10,598 nt of DNA from CAYJAD01 sp964372165 (GCA_964372165.1 CAYJPT010000082.1:1-10598); one strand, 5' to 3'; counted from the stretch's first letter, positions 1 to 6,179 are shown. Numbers and translations: made by a program. Notes: generated from the letters alone by a model not told the origin.

Positions 1-165
1 GCTTGTCTGCCTTAGGCGGCACAAACACCCGAAAGGGGGTTTGTCATCTGTCTAGGGATACAAGTATCCTCAGATTAAATGCAAAATTACAATTGCAGCA
101 TGAACTCAAAAACAAGGGGTAGTTTAAAACACCCTTCGGAGCACGTAGGGCCGCAAGGCCGTGCA
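1..165. other. Unassigned block of consecutive hairpins (possible structured RNA, or end of an upstream gene or element)
   Basis: Successive inverted repeats are visible. TGCC/GGCG (8-11/15-18). ACAAACACCC/GGGGGTTTGT (21-30/35-44) has one mismatch and closes a GAAA tetraloop. ATCTG/CAGAT (46-50/71-75) encloses GGATA/TATCC (56-60/65-69). TGCAA/TTGCA (80-84/93-97). AAGGG/CCCTT (114-118/132-136) encloses GTTTAAAAC. GCAC-GGCC/GGCC-GTGC (141-152/157-164) closes a GCAA tetraloop. Two GNRA loops in 165 bases favour a functional RNA on the plus strand. It carries no T-run after the last stem, so it is not a plain terminator. A frame open from base 3 to a TAG at 117-119 could be the end of an upstream coding sequence, but I recognise nothing in it. 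I compared it from memory with tmRNA, 6S, SRP, RNase P and common riboswitches and found no match. The right end of an IS200/IS605-type element is another possibility. Confidence 0.4.
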
Positions 166-269
166 AAAAACAAAACTTATATTTTACCATAATAATTAAA
201 ATAATAAATAAATTTTAAATCGGAATGACGTGGTTGCTATTGCGTGGTAGTCTAAATATTATTGCATTT

Positions 270-299
270 TTGATGATAAATTAATAATAACAGTATAAT
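270..299 (+). promoter_or_regulatory. Putative sigma-70 promoter of thiF
   Basis: A perfect -10 box TATAAT lies at 294-299. A moderate -35, TTGATG, lies at 270-275, 18 bases upstream. Transcription would begin near 306, leaving a leader of only about 15 bases before the thiF start at 321. The promoter therefore separates thiF from the hairpin block at 1-165. The surrounding 165-320 is very AT-rich and holds nothing else I recognise. Confidence 0.55.
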
Positions 300-320
300 A
301 AAAATTTGAAGCCATAAATT

Positions 321-911
321 ATGTTACCTAGTGGTTTGGAAAGGTATTTTGATAGTACTCAACTTAAAAAACTAAGTTGCACGCGTATAGGCATTGCCGG
401 AGTGGGCGGGCTTGGCTCTAACTGTGCTATGCTCTTGGCACGTAGTGGCATAACAAACTTCGTACTGATTGATGATGATAAAGTTGACGCATCAAATTTG
501 AATCGACAACACTACTTTCCAAGGCATGTTGGGCAATATAAAGTATGTGCTTTGGCAGAGAGTTTACTTGAATTAAACCCAAATATCAAAATAGAACATT
601 TTATTGAACGTATAGATGCATATAATGTAAATAAGTTTTTAATATTAGCGGATTATTGGGTAGAAGCTCTAGATGAAGCCCCAAGTAAACGCCTTTTTGT
701 AGAACATACTTTAGAGAAAAGTCTTTTTACGGTTAGTGCCTCTGGTATATGTGGTTTTGGTGGGTCACCCATGCAACAAAAAAAATTAGCAAATCTAGTC
801 TTAGTAGGTGATTTTAGTTCAGATATGGCGTTACTTCCACCCCTTGCGCCACGTGTGATGCAGGCAGCCGCTATGCAAGCTGATGCAATTTTGGCGCATA
901 TTTTACAATAA
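321..911 (+). CDS. thiF: ThiF-family sulfur carrier protein adenylyltransferase (short type)
   Basis: This 196-residue E1-like protein should adenylate the C-terminal glycine of a ThiS-type sulfur carrier using ATP, in the cytosol, for thiazole synthesis in the thiamine pathway. Visible features: the nucleotide-binding loop GVGGLGS (residues 27-33); the acidic DDD at 51-53 after the second beta strand; the N-x-N-R-Q segment at 59-63, typical of E1/ThiF/MoeB adenylation sites; a lysine at 74; and the A-L-D motif around 118. The length suits the short ThiF subfamily of anaerobes. The longer MoeB/ThiF form carries a Zn-binding tail with CxxC pairs, absent here. The ATG at 321 has only a weak GAAG (308-311) as ribosome site, but the frame is closed upstream by TAA. 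No thiS, thiG or thiH lies within the window; they could lie upstream, though thiF has its own promoter. A related E1-like enzyme acting on another sulfur carrier is possible. Confidence 0.85.
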   Translation: MLPSGLERYFDSTQLKKLSCTRIGIAGVGGLGSNCAMLLARSGITNFVLIDDDKVDASNLNRQHYFPRHVGQYKVCALAESLLELNPNIKIEHFIERIDAYNVNKFLILADYWVEALDEAPSKRLFVEHTLEKSLFTVSASGICGFGGSPMQQKKLANLVLVGDFSSDMALLPPLAPRVMQAAAMQADAILAHILQ

Positions 912-1224
912 GATAATTTATAGATTGTGATAAAACACTAAAGTGGCAGCTATTATTACTTATGAGAAATTTAACGCGCGCCATGTAAAATGAGTAGAAA
1001 ACAATTTTTTGTTTTCTTAAAAGTAGCGTTTGGAGAGGCTTATCTTGCGGCTAATTGGGCTTTGTAAATCGTTTTTTTTGCTACCAAGTATTGACAGTGT
1101 GGCACATCGCTGTAAAACTCACACAGATGCATAGTTTATGTATGTTTAAAGCGATTTTATCCATATTAAAATTCATACCAAGCGCGAATGTTTGTGCTAA
1201 ATAGTATTTAAGAAAGGGATAGTT
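912..1224. other. Intergenic region between thiF and tyrS
   Basis: No convincing gene is visible in these 313 bases. It holds an AT-rich perfect hairpin GAAAACAA/TTGTTTTC (997-1004/1009-1016, TTTT loop), which could be a weak terminator for thiF. It also holds the tyrS promoter described separately. A T-rich run occurs at about 1071-1080. I see no T-box specifier stem or the conserved T-box bulge sequence, so tRNA-sensing antitermination of tyrS is not supported. Confidence 0.5.
1091..1118 (+). promoter_or_regulatory. Putative promoter of the tyrS operon
   Basis: A perfect -35 box TTGACA (1091-1096) is followed after 16 bases by TAAAAC (1113-1118), a 4/6 match to TATAAT. Transcription would start near 1125, giving a leader of about 100 bases. 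GTGTG (1097-1101) and CACAC (1120-1124) form an inverted repeat around the core promoter and might bind a regulator. This is the best promoter candidate in the gap. Confidence 0.45.
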
Positions 1225-2421
1225 ATGATAGATATTGAATTACAAATGAGCCAAATAAAACGTGGCATCGCAGAGTTGATTGATGAGGGTGAGCTACGTA
1301 AAAAAATTGCCAGAGGTAAACCTTTAACCGTAAAAGTTGGCTTTGACCCCACAGCTCCGGACTTGCATTTGGGCCATACTGTTGTAATGCACAAAATGCG
1401 ACATTTTCAAGAGCTAGGGCATAGAATTGTTTTTTTAATTGGTGATTTTACGGGACTAATTGGCGATCCGTCTGGTCGTACAGAAACACGCCCACCATTA
1501 ACCAGAGAGCAAGTTCTTGCCAATGCTGAAACATATAAGAAGCAAGTATTTAAAATTTTAGATCCACAAACTACTGTGGTTGAATTTAATTCTTCTTGGC
1601 TTGGTGAAATGGGAGGTGCAGACTTTATACGACTTGCATCACGTTACACTGTGGCACGTATGTTAGAGCGTGATGATTTTGAAACGAGATACCGTGAACA
1701 AAGACCTATAGCAATACATGAATTTTTATATCCACTTTGTCAGGGTTATGACTCTGTTGCATTAAAATCAGATGTGGAAATGGGTGGTACAGATCAAAAA
1801 TTTAATTTGCTTGTGGGACGGCATTTGCAAGGTCAATATAATATAGAGTCACAATGCATTATTACTATGCCATTACTTGAGGGCACAGACGGTGTGCGTA
1901 AAATGAGCAAATCTTATGGTAACTATATTGGCATTGATGAAAGCCCAAGCGATATTTTTGGCAAGGTAATGTCCATATCCGATGAACTGATGTGGCGTTA
2001 TTATGAACTATTATCTTCTAATACTCTTGATGAAATTGCGTTAAAAAAGCAAGCTGTTGCCGATGGTAATTTGCATCCAAAGGTGGCAAAAGAAGATTTA
2101 GCTGAAGAAATGGTTACACGTTATCACTCTGAAAAAGCAGCTAAAGAAGCACGCCAAGGTTTTACGGCTGTATTTGTGAAGGGTGGTGTGCCTGATGATG
2201 CTCCAGAATATAGTTGTGATGCAGGTGAAGATAGTGTGCCACCAGTGTTTTTGGAGGCAGCTGGGCTTGTAAAATCCCGTGGTGAGGCTCGTAGGCTTAT
2301 TGATAGTGGGGCTTTTTCCATTGACGATGTGCGCTGTGATGATGCTCAAAGTTCTCTTGCTTCAGGTTCTTATATTATCCGCTTAGGTAAAAAAAGATTT
2401 TTGCGCCTAACAGTGAGGTAA
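1225..2421 (+). CDS. tyrS: Tyrosyl-tRNA synthetase
   Basis: This class I aminoacyl-tRNA synthetase (398 residues) charges tRNA-Tyr with tyrosine using ATP in the cytosol. Visible: the HIGH-type motif HLGH (48-51) after the tyrosine-pocket sequence GFDPTAPD (39-46); the GDFTGLIGDPSGR stretch (73-85); tyrosine-binding QGYD (173-176) and GGTDQ (187-191); the KMSKS loop (226-230); and a C-terminal S4 RNA-binding domain from about residue 335 to the end. The HLGH and GDFTGLIGDP signatures fit the TyrZ-type bacterial branch rather than the E. coli TyrS type, and the length is normal for it. The ATG has a good ribosome site (AAAGGGA, 1213-1219). The gene heads a two-gene operon: its stop lies two bases before the next start, and the GAGG at 2414-2417 inside its end serves the next gene. 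Confidence 0.97.
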   Translation: MIDIELQMSQIKRGIAELIDEGELRKKIARGKPLTVKVGFDPTAPDLHLGHTVVMHKMRHFQELGHRIVFLIGDFTGLIGDPSGRTETRPPLTREQVLANAETYKKQVFKILDPQTTVVEFNSSWLGEMGGADFIRLASRYTVARMLERDDFETRYREQRPIAIHEFLYPLCQGYDSVALKSDVEMGGTDQKFNLLVGRHLQGQYNIESQCIITMPLLEGTDGVRKMSKSYGNYIGIDESPSDIFGKVMSISDELMWRYYELLSSNTLDEIALKKQAVADGNLHPKVAKEDLAEEMVTRYHSEKAAKEARQGFTAVFVKGGVPDDAPEYSCDAGEDSVPPVFLEAAGLVKSRGEARRLIDSGAFSIDDVRCDDAQSSLASGSYIIRLGKKRFLRLTVR

Positions 2422-2423
2422 TT

Positions 2424-3632
2424 ATGCGTAAGCTTTATGTTGCTATGGTGGGCTTGCCTGCCCGAGGAAAGAGTACATTAGCACGACGTATTTGTGAAAA
2501 CTTGCGTGATGAGGGCACTAAGGCTGCCATTTTTAATAATGGCGATGTGCGGCGTGAGATAGCCGGTGCTGAATCTACAGAGCCAGAATTTTATTCGGCA
2601 AGTAATGAACATGGGCGAGAAATGCGTGAACATATCGCTTTGCAGAATATGAAACGCGCTCAAGATTTTTTGCAGCAAGGTGGTGATGTTGCCATTTTAG
2701 ACGCAACTAATGCAAGTCGTGCCAGACGACAAGTTATTACACAAACATTAACAGATTTCCCTGTGCTTTTTGTTGATTGTGTTAATGAAGACCCACTCTT
2801 GCAAGATAACTTTATACGCTCCAAATGCCAGTTGCCAGAATTTCAAAATATGCCTGCAAGTGCTGCTTTGAAAAGCTTTCACACGCGTATTGCTTATTAT
2901 GAACAAATATATGAGCCAGTTGGACCTGCTGAAAAGTATTGGTTGTGTGTTGATGCAACGGCCAACCGTATTTTAGCCGAAAGTCCATGTGATGGGTCGC
3001 CTTATTATCCTGCTATACGTGATGTTGTGGTTTCTATGTGGGTGCGCAATTTATATCTTGTGCGACATGGCCAAACTCAATTTAATGTTGAAGGGCGCAT
3101 TGGTGGTAATCCAAACATCACAGATAAGGGTCGAAATCAAGCTAAAGCCTTGGCAGAACATTTGCAAGATGAAGATATTTCATGGATATTTACATCAACT
3201 CGTTTACGCTCTCATCAGACAGCAGCCCCTTTACTGTCTAATAGGCCGCACAGCCAAAAGATGGCATTAAAAGAGTTTGATGAAATATGGGCCGGTAAAT
3301 GCGAGGGCATGCGTTATGATGATATACGCACGAATATGCCGGAAGTAACAAAGGGTCGGCATGCCAATAAGTATACATATGCTTACCCTGAGGGTGAAAG
3401 TTATGCTATTTTACGAGAACGAGTAAGGCGAGGCTTGCGCCGCGCGCTCTTTCTTGCCGGAGATTCACCCTTACTTATTGTAGGGCATCAAGCTGTTAAT
3501 AGGGTGATTTTATCACTTTTCCTTTTGCAACGTAGTGAGGATATACCATATATTTATATTCCGCAAAATCAATATTATCACATATCTACTACGCCAAGAC
3601 GAAAACTATTTGAGCTGAAACGCTTTTTTTAA
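2424..3632 (+). CDS. Bifunctional 6-phosphofructo-2-kinase/fructose-2,6-bisphosphatase
   Basis: A 402-residue two-domain protein that would make fructose-2,6-bisphosphate from fructose-6-phosphate and ATP (kinase) and hydrolyse it (phosphatase), setting the level of a glycolytic signal. The N-terminal kinase domain (about 1-200) has the PFK-2 P-loop GLPARGKS (10-17), the NNGDVRRE sugar-binding segment (38-45), a Walker-B-like LDATN (92-96) and the following R-x-RR. The C-terminal histidine phosphatase domain (about 207-402) has the phospho-histidine motif RHG (214-216) followed by GRIGG (224-228), the likely acid in DEIWAG (Glu287), YPEGESY (321-327) and the second catalytic histidine in GHQAV (354-358). 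All parts needed for both activities look intact. The domain order matches the animal and yeast enzymes, which are rarely found in bacteria; I recall homologues in Desulfovibrio. Translation is coupled to tyrS through a two-base gap. An alternative is that one of the two activities has drifted to another substrate. Confidence 0.88.
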   Translation: MRKLYVAMVGLPARGKSTLARRICENLRDEGTKAAIFNNGDVRREIAGAESTEPEFYSASNEHGREMREHIALQNMKRAQDFLQQGGDVAILDATNASRARRQVITQTLTDFPVLFVDCVNEDPLLQDNFIRSKCQLPEFQNMPASAALKSFHTRIAYYEQIYEPVGPAEKYWLCVDATANRILAESPCDGSPYYPAIRDVVVSMWVRNLYLVRHGQTQFNVEGRIGGNPNITDKGRNQAKALAEHLQDEDISWIFTSTRLRSHQTAAPLLSNRPHSQKMALKEFDEIWAGKCEGMRYDDIRTNMPEVTKGRHANKYTYAYPEGESYAILRERVRRGLRRALFLAGDSPLLIVGHQAVNRVILSLFLLQRSEDIPYIYIPQNQYYHISTTPRRKLFELKRFF

Positions 3633-3633
3633 A

Positions 3634-3676
3634 CTAGCCTTGCAATGATATGCAGTAAGGAGAGCTAGAAATTTTT
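3634..3676 (+). terminator. Probable rho-independent terminator of the tyrS operon
   Basis: An interrupted stem is formed by CTAG (3634-3637) with CTAG (3665-3668), CCTT (3638-3641) with AAGG (3657-3660), and GC (3642-3643) with GC (3652-3653). It is followed by AAATTTTT (3669-3676). It starts two bases after the PFK-2/FBPase-2 stop. The bulges weaken it, but position and T-run fit a terminator. Confidence 0.5.
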
Positions 3677-3681
3677 GTGAT

Positions 3682-3697
3682 ATTCATTTAAATGAAT
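3682..3697. promoter_or_regulatory. Perfect 16-bp palindrome, candidate operator of the redox operon
   Basis: The sequence ATTCATTTAAATGAAT is its own reverse complement over all 16 bases. It lies 71 bases upstream of the flavoprotein start and touches the best -35 candidate. The operon it precedes encodes a TetR-family protein, and TetR proteins bind palindromes of about this size as dimers. A half-site-like TTGTGA (3675-3680) just upstream resembles part of a CRP/FNR-type box but has no matching second half. Confidence 0.5.
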
Positions 3698-3726
3698 TGT
3701 TAGTCAATGCGAATTTTAAGTAAATA
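3697..3726 (+). promoter_or_regulatory. Weak candidate promoter of the redox operon
   Basis: TTGTTA (3697-3702) and TAAATA (3721-3726) are separated by 18 bases. Both are only partial matches to consensus. The -35 begins at the last base of the 16-bp palindrome, an arrangement in which a bound repressor would block RNA polymerase. Confidence 0.3.
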
Positions 3727-3735
3727 CAAGTGCTT

Positions 3736-3749
3736 TTAGGTTCGCCTAA
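3736..3749 (+). promoter_or_regulatory. Small TTCG-loop hairpin just upstream of the flavoprotein ribosome site
   Basis: TTAGG (3736-3740) and CCTAA (3745-3749) pair perfectly around a TTCG loop. CTTTT (3733-3737) can alternatively pair with AAAAG (3753-3757), which overlaps the ribosome site AAAGAGG (3754-3760). The two pairings could expose or mask the site. This is an inference from sequence only. Confidence 0.3.
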
Positions 3750-3767
3750 GATAAAAGAGGTCTTATA

Positions 3768-4838
3768 ATGGAAGACATGATGAATTTTGCCTTTTTGAAA
3801 AAGGAACCTACACCGCCTAATAATAGACGTGTAGGCATAATTGGAGCAGGACCTTCAGGGCTTGCAGCATGCGGATTTTTGGCTTCTCATGGATATCAGG
3901 TGGATATGTATGATAAATTACCAAAGCCTGGTGGCTTAATGCTATTTGGTATTCCAGGGCATCGTATTCCTTCTGATCGCATTCATCGCGGCACAAATTT
4001 TCTTGCACGAACATATGGTGTTCATTTTCATAGTAATACAAAAGTTTGCTGTTCAAATCCACTTTTTGAGGAAGAGGGTGATCATTTTTCGCAAGATATG
4101 CGTAGTATAGATGAATTAGTCGAAAAACACGATGCCATTATGATTTGCACCGGTTCATGGAAATCTCGCCGATTAGGTGTTGAAGGTGAAAATTTAGTTA
4201 ATGTCTTATCTGGACTTGAATTTCTTTTTCCTATCAGAGCAGCTCATTATGGCAGTTCCAATGTGCAAATCCCTGACGTTAAAGATAAAAATGTTGCAGT
4301 TATTGGTGCTGGCTACTCTGCAGTTGATGTGGCACATACAGCTAAAATTATGGGTGCAGCCAATGTTTATATGATATATCGACGTACTATGAATGATGCT
4401 CCAGCAGGGTATTTTGAGCTTGAGCGTTTAATAAAGCTTGGCTGTCAGTGGCATGAGCTTTGTGTCCCCACACGAATTACTGGTGATGTTCATGTAGAAA
4501 GTATTGAATATACAAATAAAACTACAAACGAGCAATGCAGCTTACCTGTGGATATGGTAGTGTCTGCCATTGGTGAAATACCAACACCACCTTTTCAAGA
4601 TCAATTGGGATTAACTGATGTGCGTAAGGGTGAGGTGCGCTGGTTGCATATGACAAAAATTGAAAATGTTTTTGTAGCCGGTGATGTGCTGAGCGGACCA
4701 AGTAAGATAGGCAAAGCCGTTTACAGTGGATTGCGTGCGGCACGCTCTTTAAATCATTGGCTTGACCTAAAATCACAGCATCGTGAGGCAGAATATAATT
4801 ATGCTGCTGACGTTATTGCACCAAACTCTCTAAGGTAA
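3768..4838 (+). CDS. GltD-like FAD/NAD(P)H oxidoreductase lacking the N-terminal Fe-S domain
   Basis: A 356-residue flavoprotein of the glutamate synthase small-subunit (GltD)/NfnB superfamily, expected to pass electrons between NAD(P)H and an iron-sulfur partner in the cytosol. FAD-binding motif GAGPSG (26-31) with an acidic residue (Asp49) after the second strand; the family signature PGGLMLFGIPGHRIP (54-68); a second Rossmann fold GAGYSA (180-185) followed by RR (205-206), which suggests NADPH; and the FAD-contacting GD (305-306). True GltD is about 450-480 residues and starts with a Cys-rich domain holding two [4Fe-4S] clusters. That domain is absent here, and a separate four-cluster ferredoxin is encoded six bases downstream, probably replacing it. 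It is therefore unlikely to be a glutamate synthase subunit, and no large subunit is nearby. A comparable flavoprotein plus HycB-like pair accompanies tungsten aldehyde oxidoreductases. The start at 3768 has AAAGAGG seven bases upstream; Met4 and Met5 are alternatives. Confidence 0.85.
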   Translation: MEDMMNFAFLKKEPTPPNNRRVGIIGAGPSGLAACGFLASHGYQVDMYDKLPKPGGLMLFGIPGHRIPSDRIHRGTNFLARTYGVHFHSNTKVCCSNPLFEEEGDHFSQDMRSIDELVEKHDAIMICTGSWKSRRLGVEGENLVNVLSGLEFLFPIRAAHYGSSNVQIPDVKDKNVAVIGAGYSAVDVAHTAKIMGAANVYMIYRRTMNDAPAGYFELERLIKLGCQWHELCVPTRITGDVHVESIEYTNKTTNEQCSLPVDMVVSAIGEIPTPPFQDQLGLTDVRKGEVRWLHMTKIENVFVAGDVLSGPSKIGKAVYSGLRAARSLNHWLDLKSQHREAEYNYAADVIAPNSLR

Positions 4839-4844
4839 AAATAT

Positions 4845-5354
4845 ATGTCTAAAACACCATTAACAGGAAAAACTTTATACGTTGATTATGAAAAATGTAT
4901 TGGCTGTGAAACTTGCGAGGCTGTTTGTAAGTTTCTTTATGATCAACCACGCATTGTGATGGCCCGCAGTGCAGCCGGCCAAATTGTACCAATTTACTGT
5001 ATACATTGTGATCAAGCTTTTTGTATGCGCGTTTGTCCTCGTAATGCCATTAGTCGAGATCACGACAATGCTGTTATATTGGACACCATGCTCTGTCGTG
5101 GATGCCAAACCAGAAATTGCATGATGGCTTGCCCTTATGCAGGATTTTTTGAGTCTGATAAAGGAGTTGGCAGTCGCAAATGTGATTTGTGCGCTAAAAG
5201 ACGCTCTGAGGGCATGGAACCTGCATGCGTTGCCATGTGCCCATGTTCTGCCATAATGTATGTGGAAAGATCTGAACTTAATCATATAGCATCAGAAAAA
5301 TCACGTGAAGTGCGCAATGAAGTCCTTGCAGGCTTTATGGGTAAAAAAACTTAA
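4845..5354 (+). CDS. Ferredoxin-like protein with four [4Fe-4S] cluster motifs (HycB/DmsB/CooF type)
   Basis: A 169-residue electron-transfer protein with sixteen cysteines in the pattern of the HycB/DmsB family. First motif CIGCETCEAVC near residue 18; second CIHCDQAFCMRVCP near 52; third CRGCQTRNCMMACP near 86; fourth CDLC near 114 with a distant CVAMCP near 129. Each can ligate a [4Fe-4S] cluster, giving a wire of four. There is no Tat or other signal peptide, so it should be cytosolic, unlike periplasmic DmsB/PhsB relatives. It lies six bases after the flavoprotein stop with TAAGG (4831-4835) as ribosome site, so the two are co-translated and probably form a complex. The catalytic partner (dehydrogenase, aldehyde oxidoreductase, CO dehydrogenase or similar) is not in the window. 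A long frame on the opposite strand of this gene is a shadow. Confidence 0.9.
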   Translation: MSKTPLTGKTLYVDYEKCIGCETCEAVCKFLYDQPRIVMARSAAGQIVPIYCIHCDQAFCMRVCPRNAISRDHDNAVILDTMLCRGCQTRNCMMACPYAGFFESDKGVGSRKCDLCAKRRSEGMEPACVAMCPCSAIMYVERSELNHIASEKSREVRNEVLAGFMGKKT

Positions 5355-5373
5355 TTTATTAATTGAAAAAATT

Positions 5374-5973
5374 ATGAAAAAAGAGCTCATACTTAAAGCC
5401 GCAGCACAGCTTTTTTCTCAAAAAGGCTATGCTCGCACATCTACAGCACAATTAGCAGCACAAGCAGGTGTTGCCGAAGGTACAATCTTTCGTTATTTCA
5501 AAAATAAAGAGCATGTGTTTATAACTCTTGTAGAATGCTTGCGGGATAAAATGTCATATGATGTGCTGCAGTACCTTGAAATACAAGGTGAGCAAACAAG
5601 TATTGAACGCATAGTGTCCATAATAAAAGCATGCTATGTGTTTGTTAATAAAAATAATGTTGATTTTGCAATTCTTTTACGCGATGCACCAGGGCATTAT
5701 GGCGATCCTAATAGTGCAGCCTTTGAGCATTCAAGAGCCATTTATGTTATTTTACAGGCACATTTTCAGGTGGCTATAGAACAAGGTCAAAAAGATAATT
5801 GCATACGTAAAGACTTACACCCATCTGACACGGCTTGCCTTTTGGCATCATCCTTAGTGGGGCTTATGCGTGTTGTGCATCTTAACTTTTTGCAACCAAC
5901 AGAAAATATGTTGAAAAACTTTATTCTTTGTACAATCTCCATGCTGGAAAGCAAGAGGGAAGATATAAATTAA
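5374..5973 (+). CDS. TetR/AcrR-family transcriptional regulator
   Basis: A 199-residue protein with a typical N-terminal TetR helix-turn-helix (about residues 8-50): LFSQKGYARTS, then the recognition region GVAEGTIFRYF and the ensuing KNKEHVF. The remaining 150 residues form the variable helical ligand-binding and dimer domain, and the ligand cannot be read from sequence. I chose ATG 5374. An in-frame start at 5305 would add 23 residues but overlaps the ferredoxin end by 50 bases and extends past the normal family start. No good ribosome site precedes 5374; only A-rich sequence is present, so translation may depend on ribosomes finishing the ferredoxin gene 19 bases upstream. As the last gene of the redox operon it likely represses that operon, perhaps through the 16-bp palindrome at 3682-3697. 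Confidence 0.9.
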   Translation: MKKELILKAAAQLFSQKGYARTSTAQLAAQAGVAEGTIFRYFKNKEHVFITLVECLRDKMSYDVLQYLEIQGEQTSIERIVSIIKACYVFVNKNNVDFAILLRDAPGHYGDPNSAAFEHSRAIYVILQAHFQVAIEQGQKDNCIRKDLHPSDTACLLASSLVGLMRVVHLNFLQPTENMLKNFILCTISMLESKREDIN

Positions 5974-6018
5974 ATTGCCAGAAATAAGAGCATAATGCGA
6001 TTTTCTGGCAATTTAATT
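5970..6018 (+). terminator. Strong, probably bidirectional, terminator after the TetR gene
   Basis: TTAAATTGCCAGAAA (5970-5984) and TTTCTGGCAATTTAA (6002-6016) form a perfect 15-bp stem around a 17-base loop. The stem overlaps the TetR stop codon (5971-5973) and ends with TTTAATT. The A/T-rich flanks on both sides allow it to work for convergent transcription from the minus strand too. The loop contains a small palindrome GCATAATGC (5990-5998). Confidence 0.8.
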
Positions 6019-6036
6019 GATTCACCTTAACTAAGG

Positions 6037-6118
6037 GTCCTGCACAATTATTATTTAGTTCTATTTTTGTGCTTTTACAGTAAATTTGCATTTATTTAAA
6101 AATCTACTTGTGCAGGAC
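6037..6118. repeat. 11-bp perfect inverted repeat framing an 82-bp AT-rich unit (MITE-like)
   Basis: GTCCTGCACAA (6037-6047) is exactly repeated in reverse complement as TTGTGCAGGAC (6108-6118), with 60 AT-rich bases between. Long spacing and perfect ends look like terminal inverted repeats of a small non-autonomous insertion or the deleted remnant of an insertion sequence. I see no clear target-site duplication and no coding capacity. Alternatively it is the basal stem of a large structured transcript. Confidence 0.4.
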
Positions 6119-6126
6119 AAAAGCCT

Positions 6127-6179
6127 CAAAAATCAATCATTTAACGGCGAAGCAAAGCTCCGCCTATTCTTGATTTTTG
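6127..6179. repeat. Nested long hairpin in the convergent intergenic region
   Basis: CAAAAATCAA (6127-6136) pairs with TTGATTTTTG (6170-6179), a perfect 10-bp outer stem. Inside, GGCGAAGC (6146-6153) pairs with GCTCCGCC (6157-6164) around AAA. On the minus-strand transcript the inner stem is fully paired (one G-U); on the plus strand it has an A-C mismatch. This favours minus-strand RNA, downstream of the M16 protease. It is followed by another small stem, GCATTGAC/GTCAACGC (6183-6190/6195-6202). Confidence 0.45.

Noticed and set aside
3..119. C-terminal end of an upstream protein such as a transposon TnpB
   Set aside because: The frame is open, but the residues carry no recognisable motif and the hairpin content argues for RNA structure. 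It is kept only as an alternative.
912..1224. T-box or other tRNA-sensing leader before tyrS
   Set aside because: The conserved T-box bulge sequence and a tyrosine specifier loop are not visible.
4875..5285. A 136-codon open frame on the minus strand inside the ferredoxin gene
   Set aside because: It lies entirely antisense to a gene with four intact cluster motifs, has no ribosome site, and its translation resembles no known protein.
5305..5373. Longer N terminus for the TetR protein
   Set aside because: It would overlap the ferredoxin gene by 50 bases and add 23 residues before the point where TetR proteins normally begin.
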